A stretch of 64,000 nucleotides of DNA from the NCBI GenBank assembly GCA_033032865.1, contig JAWHQI010000064.1, forward strand, positions 7,130,001 to 7,194,000, in the 5' to 3' direction. Below, piece by piece: positions 1 through 9,730 of this stretch; position 1 is the stretch's first letter; each line of letters opens with the position of its first letter. A model generated the notes under the pieces. It made no database searches, had not been told where the DNA came from, and saw nothing but the letters and a program-made list of their open reading frames with translations. Position numbers and translations under genes: made by a program. Source of the DNA: Dactylorhiza incarnata (lineage: Eukaryota; Streptophyta; Magnoliopsida; Asparagales; Orchidaceae).

Positions 1-753
1 TATCTCAGGAAAACAATCATCAAAGTACGAATCTTTTTTAACTATCCATCCATACTTCTTATATAGTATATGTTGAATTATAGCCCCCATTGGCAGAGTA
101 TGAATCTTCACCCATTTTGGATGTTTTAATCTAAAAGCATACCGAATCTGGGAAAGGATGAAGTCCGCTACATCAAAAGGTTCCTCCTCCATAATAAAGT
201 ATGTAATCAGCGTCAACTGTGTCGTGATACTCCTTGTATCTCCACTCTTTAACATAACTGAGTTCCTTAATATATCTTGGACTAAATATGCATCCGGAGT
301 GAGTGACGAAACTTCAGTGATTAGGGTCTTCTTTTGACTTCCATGTAAACTCATGTTTACAAGGGTCCAATCTCTATCCTTTCTATAACTCTCTACTATA
401 TCAGGCATATGTTCACTCATAAGAAGACCGAAGTCCTCTCTAAGATCAACATGTGTTATTTCCACTTGTTGACCTTGTATTCTAGATCTCACTCCCCCAT
501 CCAATTCGGTATAACTTGGGTCTTCCAAATGATTATAAAATTCTCGAATAAAAAAGGATGAGAACATATCTGATGTGATTACTGAAATTATACCTGCATT
601 CGCAAGACGATCATAGATATGATCGTGCTTCAGAGAATCAAATTCTACATATTTTGCTACTCCAATTATAGCTTTCTCAATCCCAGGGTAAACTTGATAC
701 GAACTATGCGCATCTTCAGACGTACTCCTTCGTGCCTTAGAACTGGAAGCCAT
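1..753 (-). CDS. Extra ORF of Sirevirus A, 'putative plant transposon protein'-like, 3' end outside window
   Basis: An open frame of 251 codons runs from an ATG at 753 on the minus strand to the window edge with no stop, so its C-terminus is not visible. The protein starts MASSSKARRSTSEDAHSSYQ. It contains a segment of the form FFIREFYNHLEDP..., followed by an I-x-G-x-x-V-x-I strand and later LTLITYFIMEEEPF. This layout resembles the putative plant transposon protein family (Pfam Transposase_32 type) that often rides in plant LTR elements. I infer the family from pattern alone. The ORF lies antisense to Sirevirus A, whose LTR and polypurine tracts read on the plus strand. The comparable extra ORFs of Sireviruses B and D run in the sense direction of their elements. 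The frame is clean over 753 nt, unlike almost everything else here, so this copy may be young. No function is known. Confidence 0.6.
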   Translation of the reverse strand, partial: MASSSKARRSTSEDAHSSYQVYPGIEKAIIGVAKYVEFDSLKHDHIYDRLANAGIISVITSDMFSSFFIREFYNHLEDPSYTELDGGVRSRIQGQQVEITHVDLREDFGLLMSEHMPDIVESYRKDRDWTLVNMSLHGSQKKTLITEVSSLTPDAYLVQDILRNSVMLKSGDTRSITTQLTLITYFIMEEEPFDVADFILSQIRYAFRLKHPKWVKIHTLPMGAIIQHILYKKYGWIVKKDSYFDDCFPEI

Positions 754-1440
754 TCTGCAAACATAACATAAAAAAAATGAATTAAACAAGTTCTGTGCAC
801 TGGAACGATGTCGCCCAGGCGACATTGACTGCCGGAAAATTCTGACAGTACACCAGTGAACTTTTCTTTAAATTTTTCAACTACACTTCCAAATCTACTC
901 AAAATCAAGCTATATTTCAAAATCAAGTTAACTAAAAAAAATTACTAGAACAAACCACATCTTCTCACATATCCATTACTATTCATCTTCTTCAACCTTC
1001 TTCAAAAGGACAAGCTTCAGTTTTTGAAATTAAACCATGTATAAAAAAATACAAAACTTACACCCCAAAAATCACAAAATCCAAACATATTTCACCAAGA
1101 TCCACTTGATTTACACTAGATCTACACCTTTTATACACAAAAATTCAAAGATCTACACCATTCATCAAAGGTAAAATGAAAAACACATTTTTCATCTTCT
1201 CTCCTTTCCAAAATCACAAATCTCTAAAAGTTTTGAATCAAAAACTTCAAAATCAAAAACCCCATACCTTAAATCTAGGGTTGTCGCCAAACTCCGACAG
1301 CTTCCTCTCGCCCTTCAGTCCAGAAAATGATGCACAATAGGGTTTGACTCGGTTTTAAGCCGTATTTATAATTTTAGTTGTCGCCCAGGCGACAGTGACT
1401 GTCGGAAATTTCTGACAGCTCCCGATTTGCTTAATCTTCG
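754..1440 (-). promoter_or_regulatory. Promoter-like region of the antisense extra ORF, with LTR-type palindromes
   Basis: Two copies of the palindrome TGTCGCCCAGGCGACA lie at 809-824 and about 1,379-1,394 (the second with one end mismatch). Each is followed by a gene-specific TGACTG..CGGAAA..TCTGACAG segment. A minus-strand TATA-like box (TATAAATACGG) sits at about 1,360-1,370, between the distal palindrome and the ATG at 753. The same 16-bp palindrome is repeated five times in the U3 of the 3' LTR of this element. The stretch 830-1,350 is AT-rich and otherwise featureless. That this is an internal promoter is inference. Confidence 0.45.
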
Positions 1441-2723
1441 GTTTTTGGTCCCTTTGATGTTTTCCAATAGTTATATGTCTTTATTAATGCTACAACTCAT
1501 GAATTGATGCCAAACCATGTGTTTTTTATTTTTTAAAAAATGGTTATTACATGATTATATGATTTCATTTCCAATCTATCATCGTATTGACACTCCTACT
1601 TAGTTGTTTAGACTATTGGAAATTGTTTTCGCATGCCTCTAAGTATGAGAAATTGTTTATATATAATAATGAACTATCACGTTCACTTCTTTTGATCCAT
1701 ACATATGTCTTTCTATTTAATATCTACATGAATCATATTTGCTTTAACATAATACAATAGCACTTCATAAATACTACTTTCAACCTTGATTTCTTAGCAT
1801 AACAAAATATACACCATCTTTTGCGATTCAAGTGAATTCGGAGATCCTTGGTCAATTAAAAAATTATCAATATCTCGATATTAAGATATCACAAAATATG
1901 TAATAAAAAAAGTTTAAATTAAAGACAAGGATACTCCACCAAGCACTACTTACCCTCCTGATAAGTCTTAATAAGCATTGTGAGGTTAAGCACCTTGAAA
2001 AGAATTGTAAAGTGTCTTGTGCAAAAGAAAAATGGTATTCTATTCTTCTTATGCTATCTCTTCAAGGTCAAAGTTGTCTTTATATGCTTATATTATGTTC
2101 TCTATTCCAATGATCATGTACATTAAATAACTTCATATGTTTGATCTGAGTATCACTTGTACACATCATTATGTTATATAAATATTCATCTCATGAGAAT
2201 TGGACCGAAAATATTCCAAATTTCTTTACACAATTGTGTCTTTCTATGATACTTTAACATGACCTTAATCATGTTTAAGCTATTTTATTTTATTACTTCA
2301 TATGGCTATACGGTCTATTCATGAGTTTATTCAATACCATGACATATTACTATTACTTCAAGAACTTCAATCATTTTCCCAACAAGTGCTTCCGCTTACT
2401 CTTATTTTCTCCAACCTTTCTCTTCCCTTAAGATCTACTCATTCATTACCTTTTGCTAATACCAAAAGGGGGAGAATTATAAGTATATTCAAGAAATCAA
2501 AGAACTATTACACCTAAATAATCAACCTAAACAATACATCATTTCAATTTACTATAACATTTAGGGGGAGCATTCATTTAGGGGGAGCTTTCATCTAGGG
2601 GGAGATTACTCTTAAGAGGAATATATCATGTTATTTTTGTGCACACACCATATGTTAAAATCAACAACCTAAATAGACATGATTTCTTTTTATACAGATT
2701 TGTTATTATCAAAAGGGGGAGAT
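1441..2723 (+). other. 3' untranslated part of Sirevirus A with multiple polypurine tracts
   Basis: This AT-rich stretch has no credible coding sequence. It carries repeated plus-strand polypurine tracts at 2,464-2,474, 2,563-2,570, 2,580-2,587, 2,597-2,604 and 2,711-2,721, all built on AGGGGGAG. Repeated tracts of this kind upstream of the 3' LTR are a recognised signature of Sireviruses. The last one abuts the LTR and is the likely primer for plus-strand synthesis. Confidence 0.75.
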
Positions 2724-2895
2724 TGTTGGAGCATGCGTTTCGCACTCTTCCGGTTTGATAATAACAAAGTCCCATTTGTATTTGATTCTATTTTTATTAA
2801 TGGTGTGCAGGTAACATGTATGAGATGTTCACAATTCTGCTGGAGCTCAATTTGAGTGTATGAAAATTTCACTGTCAGAATTTTCCGACAGCTGA

Positions 2896-3273
2896 TGTCG
2901 CCCAGGCGACAGCAGACAAGTTATAACAACTTCCCCCACGACGAACGGCAGTTTTGAGCTGTCGGAAATCCGACAGCGATGTCGCCCAGGCGACAGCTCG
3001 GAGGTTATAACAACTGCCCGCGCGACAGCACTACGAGCGGCAGTTTTGTGCTGTCGAAAATCCGACATCGATGTCGCCCAGGCGACAGCTCGGAGGTTAC
3101 AACAACTGCCCGCACGGCAGCACTACGAGCGGCAGTTTTGCGCTGTCGAAAATCCGACATCGATGTCGCCCAGGTGACAGCTCGGAGGTTACAGCAACTG
3201 CCCGCACGACAGCACTACGAGCGGCATTTCAGCGCTGTCGGAAATTCTGACAGCCGATGTCGCCCAGGCGACA
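2896..3273 (+). repeat. U3 palindrome array of LTR A (TGTCGCCCAGGCGACA)
   Basis: Five copies of the 16-bp palindrome start at 2,896, 2,980, 3,072, 3,164 and 3,258 (the fourth has one mismatch), spaced 84-94 bp in a larger unit of about 92 bp. A second palindrome of the form CTGTCGGA..TCCGACAG alternates with it. The array ends about 10 bp upstream of the TATA-like box. Confidence 0.85.
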
Positions 3274-3572
3274 GCGAATTTCTATATATTGGCTCCTTTT
3301 GTTCGTGCATTCCAAGCATTGAGAATTTCAAGTCCCTTTCTGAGTGCATACGAACCAGAGAGCTCCAGAACCTCATCAACTCCCATTTGTGCTTAGAAGG
3401 TTTGAGATTGAAGACGAGATCGGGCGCGCTTCTTCATCAATGATCATCTCGAGGCTTCAACCTTCCTTTCAGAGATCTGAATTTCTAGGGAGTTGTTCTT
3501 TTCATATTGTATTTTCATTTATATACATTTCATTTTGTATTGGTAGAGAAATCGTCGTCTTGCATGCGGCGT

Positions 3573-3756
3573 CTAAGTCCTTGCGTGGCTTAGGGGAAAA
3601 TTGCTTCCATGTGTGGAGCGTCCAAGTCCTTGCGTGGCTTGGTGGGAAATCGTGGCCTTGTGTGCTACGTCTAGATCTTGGGAAGATCTAGAGGATAGGC
3701 TTGGGCTTGGTCTAGAGAGAGACAAGTGATAGCCTTCCGATCCTTGGGAGAAGGAT
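3573..3756 (+). promoter_or_regulatory. Leader hairpin chain of LTR A
   Basis: Stem-loops lie at 3,573-3,593 (CTAAG..CTTAG), 3,622-3,642 (CCAAG..CTTGG, same loop), 3,671-3,691 (CTAGATCTT..AAGATCTAG) and 3,740-3,756 (ATCCTT..AAGGAT). The first two share an identical loop but exchange a T-A pair for a C-G pair. The chain is about 290-470 nt downstream of the TATA-like box, so it would lie in the RNA leader. Confidence 0.55.
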
Positions 3757-4081
3757 TGGTAAACACAAATTGTAAAAGGGTTATTATCATATTTGTGCCT
3801 TGATCTTAAGCATTGTTAAGATCATATTATTTGTATGTGATTTTCATAATTATAAAGTTATGACTTTTTCTTTAATTAAAAATATGGTTGTTTAATCTTT
3901 AACTTAGAAATTTGTGTTTGAATTTATTCTAAAAATTACATTAGTTTGAAATTTTTATAAGTAACTTTTAGAAAAGTAAAAGTTGTTTTAAAATTCTTAA
4001 ATAAAAATCATATTTTCTAAAAGGCCCTTATTCACCCCCCCCCCCCCCCCCCCCCCTCTAAGGGCGCCTCAAGATCCAACA

Positions 4082-4198
4082 CTTACTGGGTCCGCCCAGT
4101 AATTCTTCCCCCTCCTTTCCTGGGGCACGGCTGGAAAATACCGGTCCTAAAGACACCCTGGGCCCCGGGGACCCACTCGGCGAATACAGGGTTATACA
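4082..4198 (-). repeat. Truncated 3' LTR of the Tat-like element
   Basis: Only the internal-side end of this LTR is present. It aligns by eye with 30,665-30,785, including the segments GGTCCGCCCAG and CCACTCGGCGAATACAGGG. The outer part lies beyond the Sirevirus A insertion, outside the window. Confidence 0.8.
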
Positions 4199-4309
4199 CA
4201 ATCCCTGCTCTTTTCGAGCGGGTTAAACGCTCAGAAAGAAAAGTCCAACACTGCATATCCGACGAATAGCGCTGAGTGAGGTTGAGAAGACTCCACATCA
4301 TCCTGGGAA

Positions 4310-4625
4310 AAATTTACTTAAGCCTCCCAGAGAGGCCAATCCTGCCCTGCCGGCTAGTGAGAGCCCGGCTAGCGGAGCCATCTCGGGGGAAAAACCACTT
4401 AGTCTCCCCGAGAGGTCATCCTGCCCTGCCGGCTAGTGAGAGCCCAGCTAATGGAGCCATCTCAGGGGAAAAGCCACTTAGCCTCCCCGAGAGGTCATCC
4501 TGCCCTGCCGGCCAGTGAGAGCCCGGCTAGCGAAGCCATCTAGGGGAAAAACCACTTAGTCTCCTCAAGAGGCCATCCTGCCTTGCCGACTAGCGAGAGC
4601 CCAGCTAGCGGAGCCATCCCGGAGC
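4310..4625. repeat. About 78-bp tandem repeat, four copies
   Basis: Units contain CATCCTGCCCTGCCGGC..GTGAGAGCCC..GGAGCCATCT and a CTTAG marker at 4,398, 4,477 and 4,554. They lie between the Tat-like 3' LTR and the 86-bp array and share the CCTGCC core with it. The preceding 4,199-4,309 is unique internal sequence. Confidence 0.75.
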
Positions 4626-5870
4626 TAGGTACTTCTGAGACCTTCCAGCCACCGAGCGATCCTCGACCCTGCCAGCTTGGTGGGAGCCTGACAGCGGGCC
4701 AGCATTGGGGCCAAGTACTTCTGAGACCTTCCTGCCACCGAGCGATCCTCGGCCCTACCAGCTTGGTGGGAGCCTGGCAGCGGGCCAGCATCGAGGCCAA
4801 GTAGTTATGAGGACTTCCTACCATCGAGCAATCCTCAGCCCTGATAGATTGGTGGGAGCCTGACAGCGGGCCAGCAGCGCGGCCAAGTACTTCTGAGACC
4901 TTCCTGCCACCGAGCGATCCTCGGCCCTGCCATCTTGGTGGGAGCCTGACAGCTGGCCAGCATCGGGGCTAAGTACGACTGAGACCTTCCTGCAACCGAG
5001 TGATCCTCGGCCCTGCCAGCTTGGTGGGAGCCTGACAACGGGCCAGCATCGGGGCTAAGTAATTCTGAGACCTTCCTGCCACCGAGCGATCCTCGGCCCT
5101 GCCATCTTGGTGGGAGCCTGGCAGCGGGACAGCATCGGGGCCAAGTACTTCTGAGACCTTCCTGCCACCGAGCGATCCTCTTCCCTGCCACCTTGGTGGG
5201 AGCCTGACAGCGGGCCAGCAACGGGGTTAAGTACTTCTGAGACCTTCCTGCCACCGAGCGATCCTCGGCCCTGCCAGCTTGGTGGGAGCCTAGCAGCGGG
5301 CCAGCATCGGGAAAAAGTACTTCTGAGACCTTCCTGTCACCGAGCGATCCTAGGCCCCGCCAGCTTGGTGGGAGCCTGGCAGCAGGACAGCATCGGGGCT
5401 AAGTACTTCTGAGACCTTCCTGCCCCCAAGCGATCCTCGGCCCTGCCAGCTTGGTGGGAGCCTAGCAGCGGGACAGCATCGTGGCCAAGTACTTCTGAGT
5501 CCTTCCTGCCACCGAGCGATCCTCGGCCCTGCCATCTTGGTGGGAGCCTGGCAGCGGGCCAGCATCGGGGCCAAGTACTTCTGAGACCTTCCTGCCACCG
5601 AGCGATCCTCGGCCCTGCCAGCTTGGTGGGATCCTGGCAACGGGCCAGCATCAGGGCCAAGTACTTATGAGACCTTCCTGCCACCGAGCGATCCTCGACC
5701 CTGCCAACTTGGTGGGAGCCTGGCAGCGGGCCAGCATCGGGTCCAAGTACTTCTAAGACCTTCCTGCCACCGAGCGATCCTCGACACTGCCAGCTTGGTG
5801 GGAGCCTGGCAGCGGGCCAGCATCGGGGCCAAGTACTTCTGAGACCTTCCTGCCACCGAGCGATCCTCGG
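4626..5870. repeat. 86-bp tandem repeat, left part of array
   Basis: About 14 copies of an 86-bp unit (markers GAGACCTTCC at 4,895, 4,981 and 5,067). The unit includes CCGAGCGATCCTCGG, an imperfect inverted repeat, and CCAGCTTGGTGGGAGCC. Open frames on both strands here are a by-product of the repeat, not genes. The array is cut at 5,870 by Sirevirus B and resumes at 26,954 in the same phase of the unit. Confidence 0.9.
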
Positions 5871-7061
5871 TGATAGTTTATGTAGGATGTAGTCTTAAAC
5901 ACCTAGAGGGGGGTGAATAGGTTTCTTTTGTTTTAGGCTTAGTGTTTTCAGATTTTAGGTTAGTAAAGTATCAAGCCCATAAAACACACAAAGATTTATA
6001 TAGGTTCCTCAAGACAGGGTGTCTTGAGCAGTCTTTCCCCCCCCCCCCCCCTTCACCTTTCTAACAATGAGTTAGACAATGCCAACTTCTCCAAACTCAG
6101 CTCCAAGAGCCTACAACACAGATCCCACGGGATCTCCCAGGTTTTCCCAAACCCTACCTCAGGCATAGCAACCCTACCTCAGAGGAATCCACCTCCTATA
6201 ACTCAGACCACCTCCTGGTCCTACCTCAAGCTGACCTCTCAGCTCTACAACTCAGGCCAATCATCCTTACACACTCAGGCAATAAAGCCCTACAGTCTCA
6301 GAACATGAAGGCTCCTACAAATGATATAATAAGGTTTACAGATTGAAGGAAGAATAGATCAAGCCTTGTTCTTCTTCTTCTTGATAGCTGTTATTGCAGA
6401 CTTGAACTAGGGAGGAGAAGTGCAGCTCCAATCTTGATTCTTCTTGATCAGCCCTTCAGATGAAGGTCTTGATCTACTTGCTCTATCTTGAGATGAATCA
6501 AGATAAGCTATCTCTTCTCTCCTTGCAGCCTTATGTGAGCTCAGTTCTTGGCTGCTGACAATGGAACAGTATGTTCTTGAGTTTGTGTGTTGGAGAGTAA
6601 TAGCAAAAGCTCCTTCCTCAACCCTATCTTATTCCTTTTATACACCACTGAGCCTCAAGGGCTCTTAGCTGTCCTCCTGACAGGTATGGGAGTGATTGGT
6701 GGTCCCCAATATACATTTCCGCAGCTTGCGCCAAAAGCAGAACCGTCAGATCACGTTTGAACTGTCTCAGCGGTTGGGCTGAGATGGTCAGCCGTCTCAA
6801 CAGTTGCTTTTGTCCCGTCTCAGCGGATCCACTGAGACAGACAGTTGTCTCAGCGATTTCTTCTATCTGCAGCTCAGCTTGCCCAGATGCCTTCTCAGCG
6901 GCTCCTGGTCTTGTCTCATCTGATCATACATTACACCATGGTGTGCCCTTATCCTGCATACTTATGAGATAGAAATAGGGTTTATCAAATACAACTTGTA
7001 CTTAGCATTGAGTGTGAGGTCTCTTCAAATCAAGGGAACATTGAGGGTCATTTTCCCAACA
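5871..7061 (-). repeat. 3' LTR of Sirevirus B
   Basis: On the plus strand it reads TGATAGTTTATG..TTTTCCCAACA. On the minus strand it holds U3 repeats of CCGCTGAGAC type (6,760-6,920, including an inverted pair GTCTCAGCGG/CCACTGAGAC at 6,818-6,839), a TATA-like box (about 6,635-6,643), a hairpin-rich leader (about 6,100-6,300) with GAGTTGTA or GAGGTA spacers, and the conserved C-rich motif near 5,907-5,920. A second C run lies near 6,040. Confidence 0.93.
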
Positions 7062-7544
7062 ATCTCCCCCTATTTGAAGAAGGCAGAACACCCTCAAATG
7101 CTAGAGTACATAACTCATAAATTCTTGATATGTGTTATTACAGTAATGAGTTCAACATCTCATGCTTAGTGCATCAGTTATTTTAAGACATATTGTTGTT
7201 ATGAAAAGATTCTACCATAGAGTTTAATCAATCCATTAGTAAGATTTGATAAACATAGCAATGCAACATAGATTGAATTAACCAATCAAAAAGCTTGAGT
7301 TCGACGAACACAAACTGAGTTCGTCGAACACAAAGCTGAGTTCGTCGAACTCAAACTGGAGTTCGTCGAACACAAAGCTGAGTTCGTTGAACTCAAACTG
7401 GAGTTCGTCGAACACAAAGCTGATTAACAATCCATCAATTTCAGTCCAGATAGAATAGTAATTCAAAGCTCAGTTTGCATTCATATAATCATAAGTCATT
7501 ATAGTTCAATATTAATTGAATACATAAACTGTTGCAATAGTCAT
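7062..7544 (-). other. 3' UTR of Sirevirus B: polypurine tract and TTCGTCGAA array
   Basis: The polypurine tract AAATAGGGGGAGAT (minus strand) ends at the LTR border, 7,062-7,075. From about 7,297 to 7,420 a 21-22 bp unit containing TTCGTCGAA repeats six times. The rest is AT-rich without genes. Confidence 0.75.
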
Positions 7545-8732
7545 TCAAAGCTTTCTTTTCAGATTAGAAAAACATTCAGGAAAATCAGCAGCTGCTTCTT
7601 TTCCTTTAGCTGAGGCCAGTTGGTCTGCTGCAGCATCCATGTTTTCAGCAACCATTTCTTCTTGGACTGGAGGCTCCTTATCTTCAGCAGGTACAGCTAT
7701 GTCTTCAGGCAGATTTGTGGTTGTGTCCTTTTCAGCATTTGCTGCTTCAATCTCAGTTATCTTCCTCTTATTCTCTTGCCTTTTAAAATACATGAATGGC
7801 TTTGCGATGTATTTAGATGGCATCCTTCTTGGGTTATCTTTTCTTACAAGGTTTTCTTTGAATACTTTATCTCTTTTTGTGTTCCTCTCTAAATGCTTTA
7901 TCCATTCCTCAGATGGATATAGCTTATCAATGTCTTTGCTTATTTGGCCATGGCTTAGCCAGGCATTTAGGATTATCTCTTTGGAGTCATCACTCCAATA
8001 TTCAAAATAAGGGTCTCTACTGTTTTCATCCCTTTGTTTGGCCATGAATTCCTCAGTGAGAAACACATGCTCTCTTTCTCTTTTATTTTTCAATCTCTCA
8101 TTTTGTGTTATTGCCTCTTGATGAGGGAAATCCCAGTCTTCTGCCCTATTAACATCTAATATAGGAAGATTCAGATCTATCCTTGTACCTTGTAGGACTT
8201 TCAGTGTGAGGTCAGAATTGATGACTGCATTTGTATCCTCCCCCTTTCTGGCTTCTTCAAAGATCTGTTGATGGAGGTCTTGCTTAGCTGTTGTTATTGT
8301 GCCAGAGAGAGTTTGGAATACATTCTCAAGGTCAGCTTGAAGTACATCATTTAACTTGCCTACTTCTTCATTCAGATGGGAAGAGGTGGCTCTTGCAGCA
8401 ATGGATTGAGAGACAGTTGCAATTTCTTCTCTCAACTTTTCCTTGTACCTGTCAGCTTCTTCATTTAACTGCATAGCAGTTGAATAGACATATTCTTGAA
8501 GATGATTAGTTGACTTCTCTATCACCTCATCTATCTTACTCACATAATTCTTGACATATCTCATGTCCTGTTCAGACAGCTGGAGATGTTTGTCCATGGA
8601 TCTTAGAATGGTATTCTGAGAAATTATTGATTTTTCAGCAAGGTCAAACCACCTGGTCATCTGTTTGGTGAGCATGTCAGTGTTTTCTTTTATTTCTTTT
8701 ACCTCAGTCATGATCTCAGCTTTCACATTCAA
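7545..8732 (-). CDS. Sirevirus B extra ORF, C-terminal coiled-coil part
   Basis: This is an open frame of 395 residues. Its first half (about residues 1-165) has heptad-like leucine and isoleucine spacing with many E, K and Q, so a coiled coil is likely. The middle is charged and the last 70 residues are acidic and Ala/Glu-rich. I recognise no catalytic domain. It lies between the first extra ORF (9,731-10,309) and the 3' LTR, and is probably the 3' part of the same gene, since a similar order is seen in Sirevirus D (59,544-61,456). Upstream sequence in the same direction is open in pieces, so the true start may be further upstream than the ATG at 8,732. Function is unknown; env-like has been used for ORFs in this place, but no signal peptide or membrane segment is visible. 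Confidence 0.55.
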   Translation of the reverse strand: MNVKAEIMTEVKEIKENTDMLTKQMTRWFDLAEKSIISQNTILRSMDKHLQLSEQDMRYVKNYVSKIDEVIEKSTNHLQEYVYSTAMQLNEEADRYKEKLREEIATVSQSIAARATSSHLNEEVGKLNDVLQADLENVFQTLSGTITTAKQDLHQQIFEEARKGEDTNAVINSDLTLKVLQGTRIDLNLPILDVNRAEDWDFPHQEAITQNERLKNKREREHVFLTEEFMAKQRDENSRDPYFEYWSDDSKEIILNAWLSHGQISKDIDKLYPSEEWIKHLERNTKRDKVFKENLVRKDNPRRMPSKYIAKPFMYFKRQENKRKITEIEAANAEKDTTTNLPEDIAVPAEDKEPPVQEEMVAENMDAAADQLASAKGKEAAADFPECFSNLKRKL

Positions 8733-9730
8733 GATGGACTAATCAATGTATCCCCTCCCCCTCAGAGAGAGCATTCTTTTCTGTTGAGTCCAGGAATGTT
8801 GGGACAATGAGTTGGAGTTAGATTGAACTACTTAGAGGTTCTAAGGATAATAATGTAAGTTTTACCTAGAACTTCAGCTTTCTCTGCAGGAGGAGCATTC
8901 TGCACCTCCTCCTCAGATAAATCAACTTGAATGGATGAATCTAGGAGTTCTAGAACAAGAATTGTAAAGTTAGATTTTATGATTATGAATGTTTAGTCTG
9001 GGTTTTTAGGGCTTACCTATAACCTGATCTTGATTAGCTGATGGCACTTGTGGCTGCTCCCGTTTAGATGGGGCATCAGATGAACCTTGTGAAGGCAATG
9101 ACCACAGGGCTGGTGCATTTTCAGGAATGTTTCTTATTCTTTCTTCAAGATTGAAGATAATTGTGTCAATCTGACCTTATAAATTTTGAGGTGATGGTCT
9201 TGTGTTCACATCATCATTATTGATTTTTGTAATATCAATGGGTGATGGTTCTTGTTGATACTCCCCCTCAGATGAAACACACACCAGTTCTTGAGGATCT
9301 GGGGTCCACATTAATTAAATGTCAGATTTGACTAACTATTATTATTAGCTATGATTAATGTGTTAGGAGGAGTTGAATTAGTTACCAGAAGTTATGACTT
9401 TGTCCAGCTGCTGTGGATGGACAGGTTCAGTTGGCAGGTCATTTTGTGTAGCCTCTTTGTCAAGAATGTTGTGTGACCCAATGTCAGCACCAGCATCTTC
9501 ATCTTTGTCTGAATGATCAGACTCAGAACTGGACATGATCAGCCTTGTTTTCTTAGAAGATGAGGGGATTGTCTTCTGTTTTCCTTTAGTTCAGAGGGCT
9601 GAGTCATAGGCAATACCCTGGTGAATCTTTCTAAAGTCTTGATGTCCATTCTCTTGAGATAGTGAAGATTTGCTCCTTTGGATGTTTTGAACTTGTCAGG
9701 TTGGGTTTGCAGGAGGTATAAGGAGATAAT
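8733..9730 (-). pseudogene. Degenerate middle of the Sirevirus B extra gene, possible introns
   Basis: Short open pieces rich in S, D, E, P and Q continue in changing frames between the two ORFs. One piece encodes SSESDHSDKDEDAG and another SSEGEYQQEPSPIDI. GT..AG boundaries at about 8,950-9,016 (67 bp) fit a short plant intron, but a neighbouring pair at 8,841-8,865 is too short to be one. At least one stop and one frameshift are present. Two polypurine-like CTGAGGGGGAG motifs on the minus strand lie at about 8,753-8,764 and 9,261-9,272. Confidence 0.4.

Larger units (their letters stand above)
2724..4081 (+). repeat. 3' LTR of Sirevirus A
   Basis: The LTR begins TGTTGGAGCATG and ends GATCCAACA; the termini TGTTGGA/TCCAACA are a perfect 7-bp inverted repeat. 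It follows a polypurine tract directly. From left to right it holds a palindrome array (2,896-3,273), a TATA-like box (TATATATT, about 3,283-3,290), a leader with hairpins (3,573-3,756), and a run of 22 C (4,035-4,056) at the conserved ATTCACCCCC..CTCTA motif near the LTR end. It is inserted into the left LTR of the Tat-like element; the adjacent five bases CTTAC are the expected target duplication, but the partner copy is outside the window. Confidence 0.9.

Noticed and set aside
2885..3280. CRISPR-like array of repeats with spacers
   Set aside because: Palindromic repeats at 84-94 bp spacing superficially resemble CRISPR, but the spacers are themselves repeated, the sequence lies in a plant LTR and no cas gene is present.
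4540..5856. Several ORFs of 60-139 codons, mostly on the minus strand
   Set aside because: They read through the 86-bp tandem repeat. The unit is not a multiple of three, so the same peptide words recur in different frames; no start or context supports a gene.
7620..8010. Plus-strand ORFs at 7,620-8,010 and 9,777-10,346
   Set aside because: They are antisense shadows of the extra ORFs of Sirevirus B, whose minus-strand frames are longer and have a match in Sirevirus D.
8841..8865. Intron with GT..AG borders
   Set aside because: At 25 bp it is shorter than any normal plant intron.
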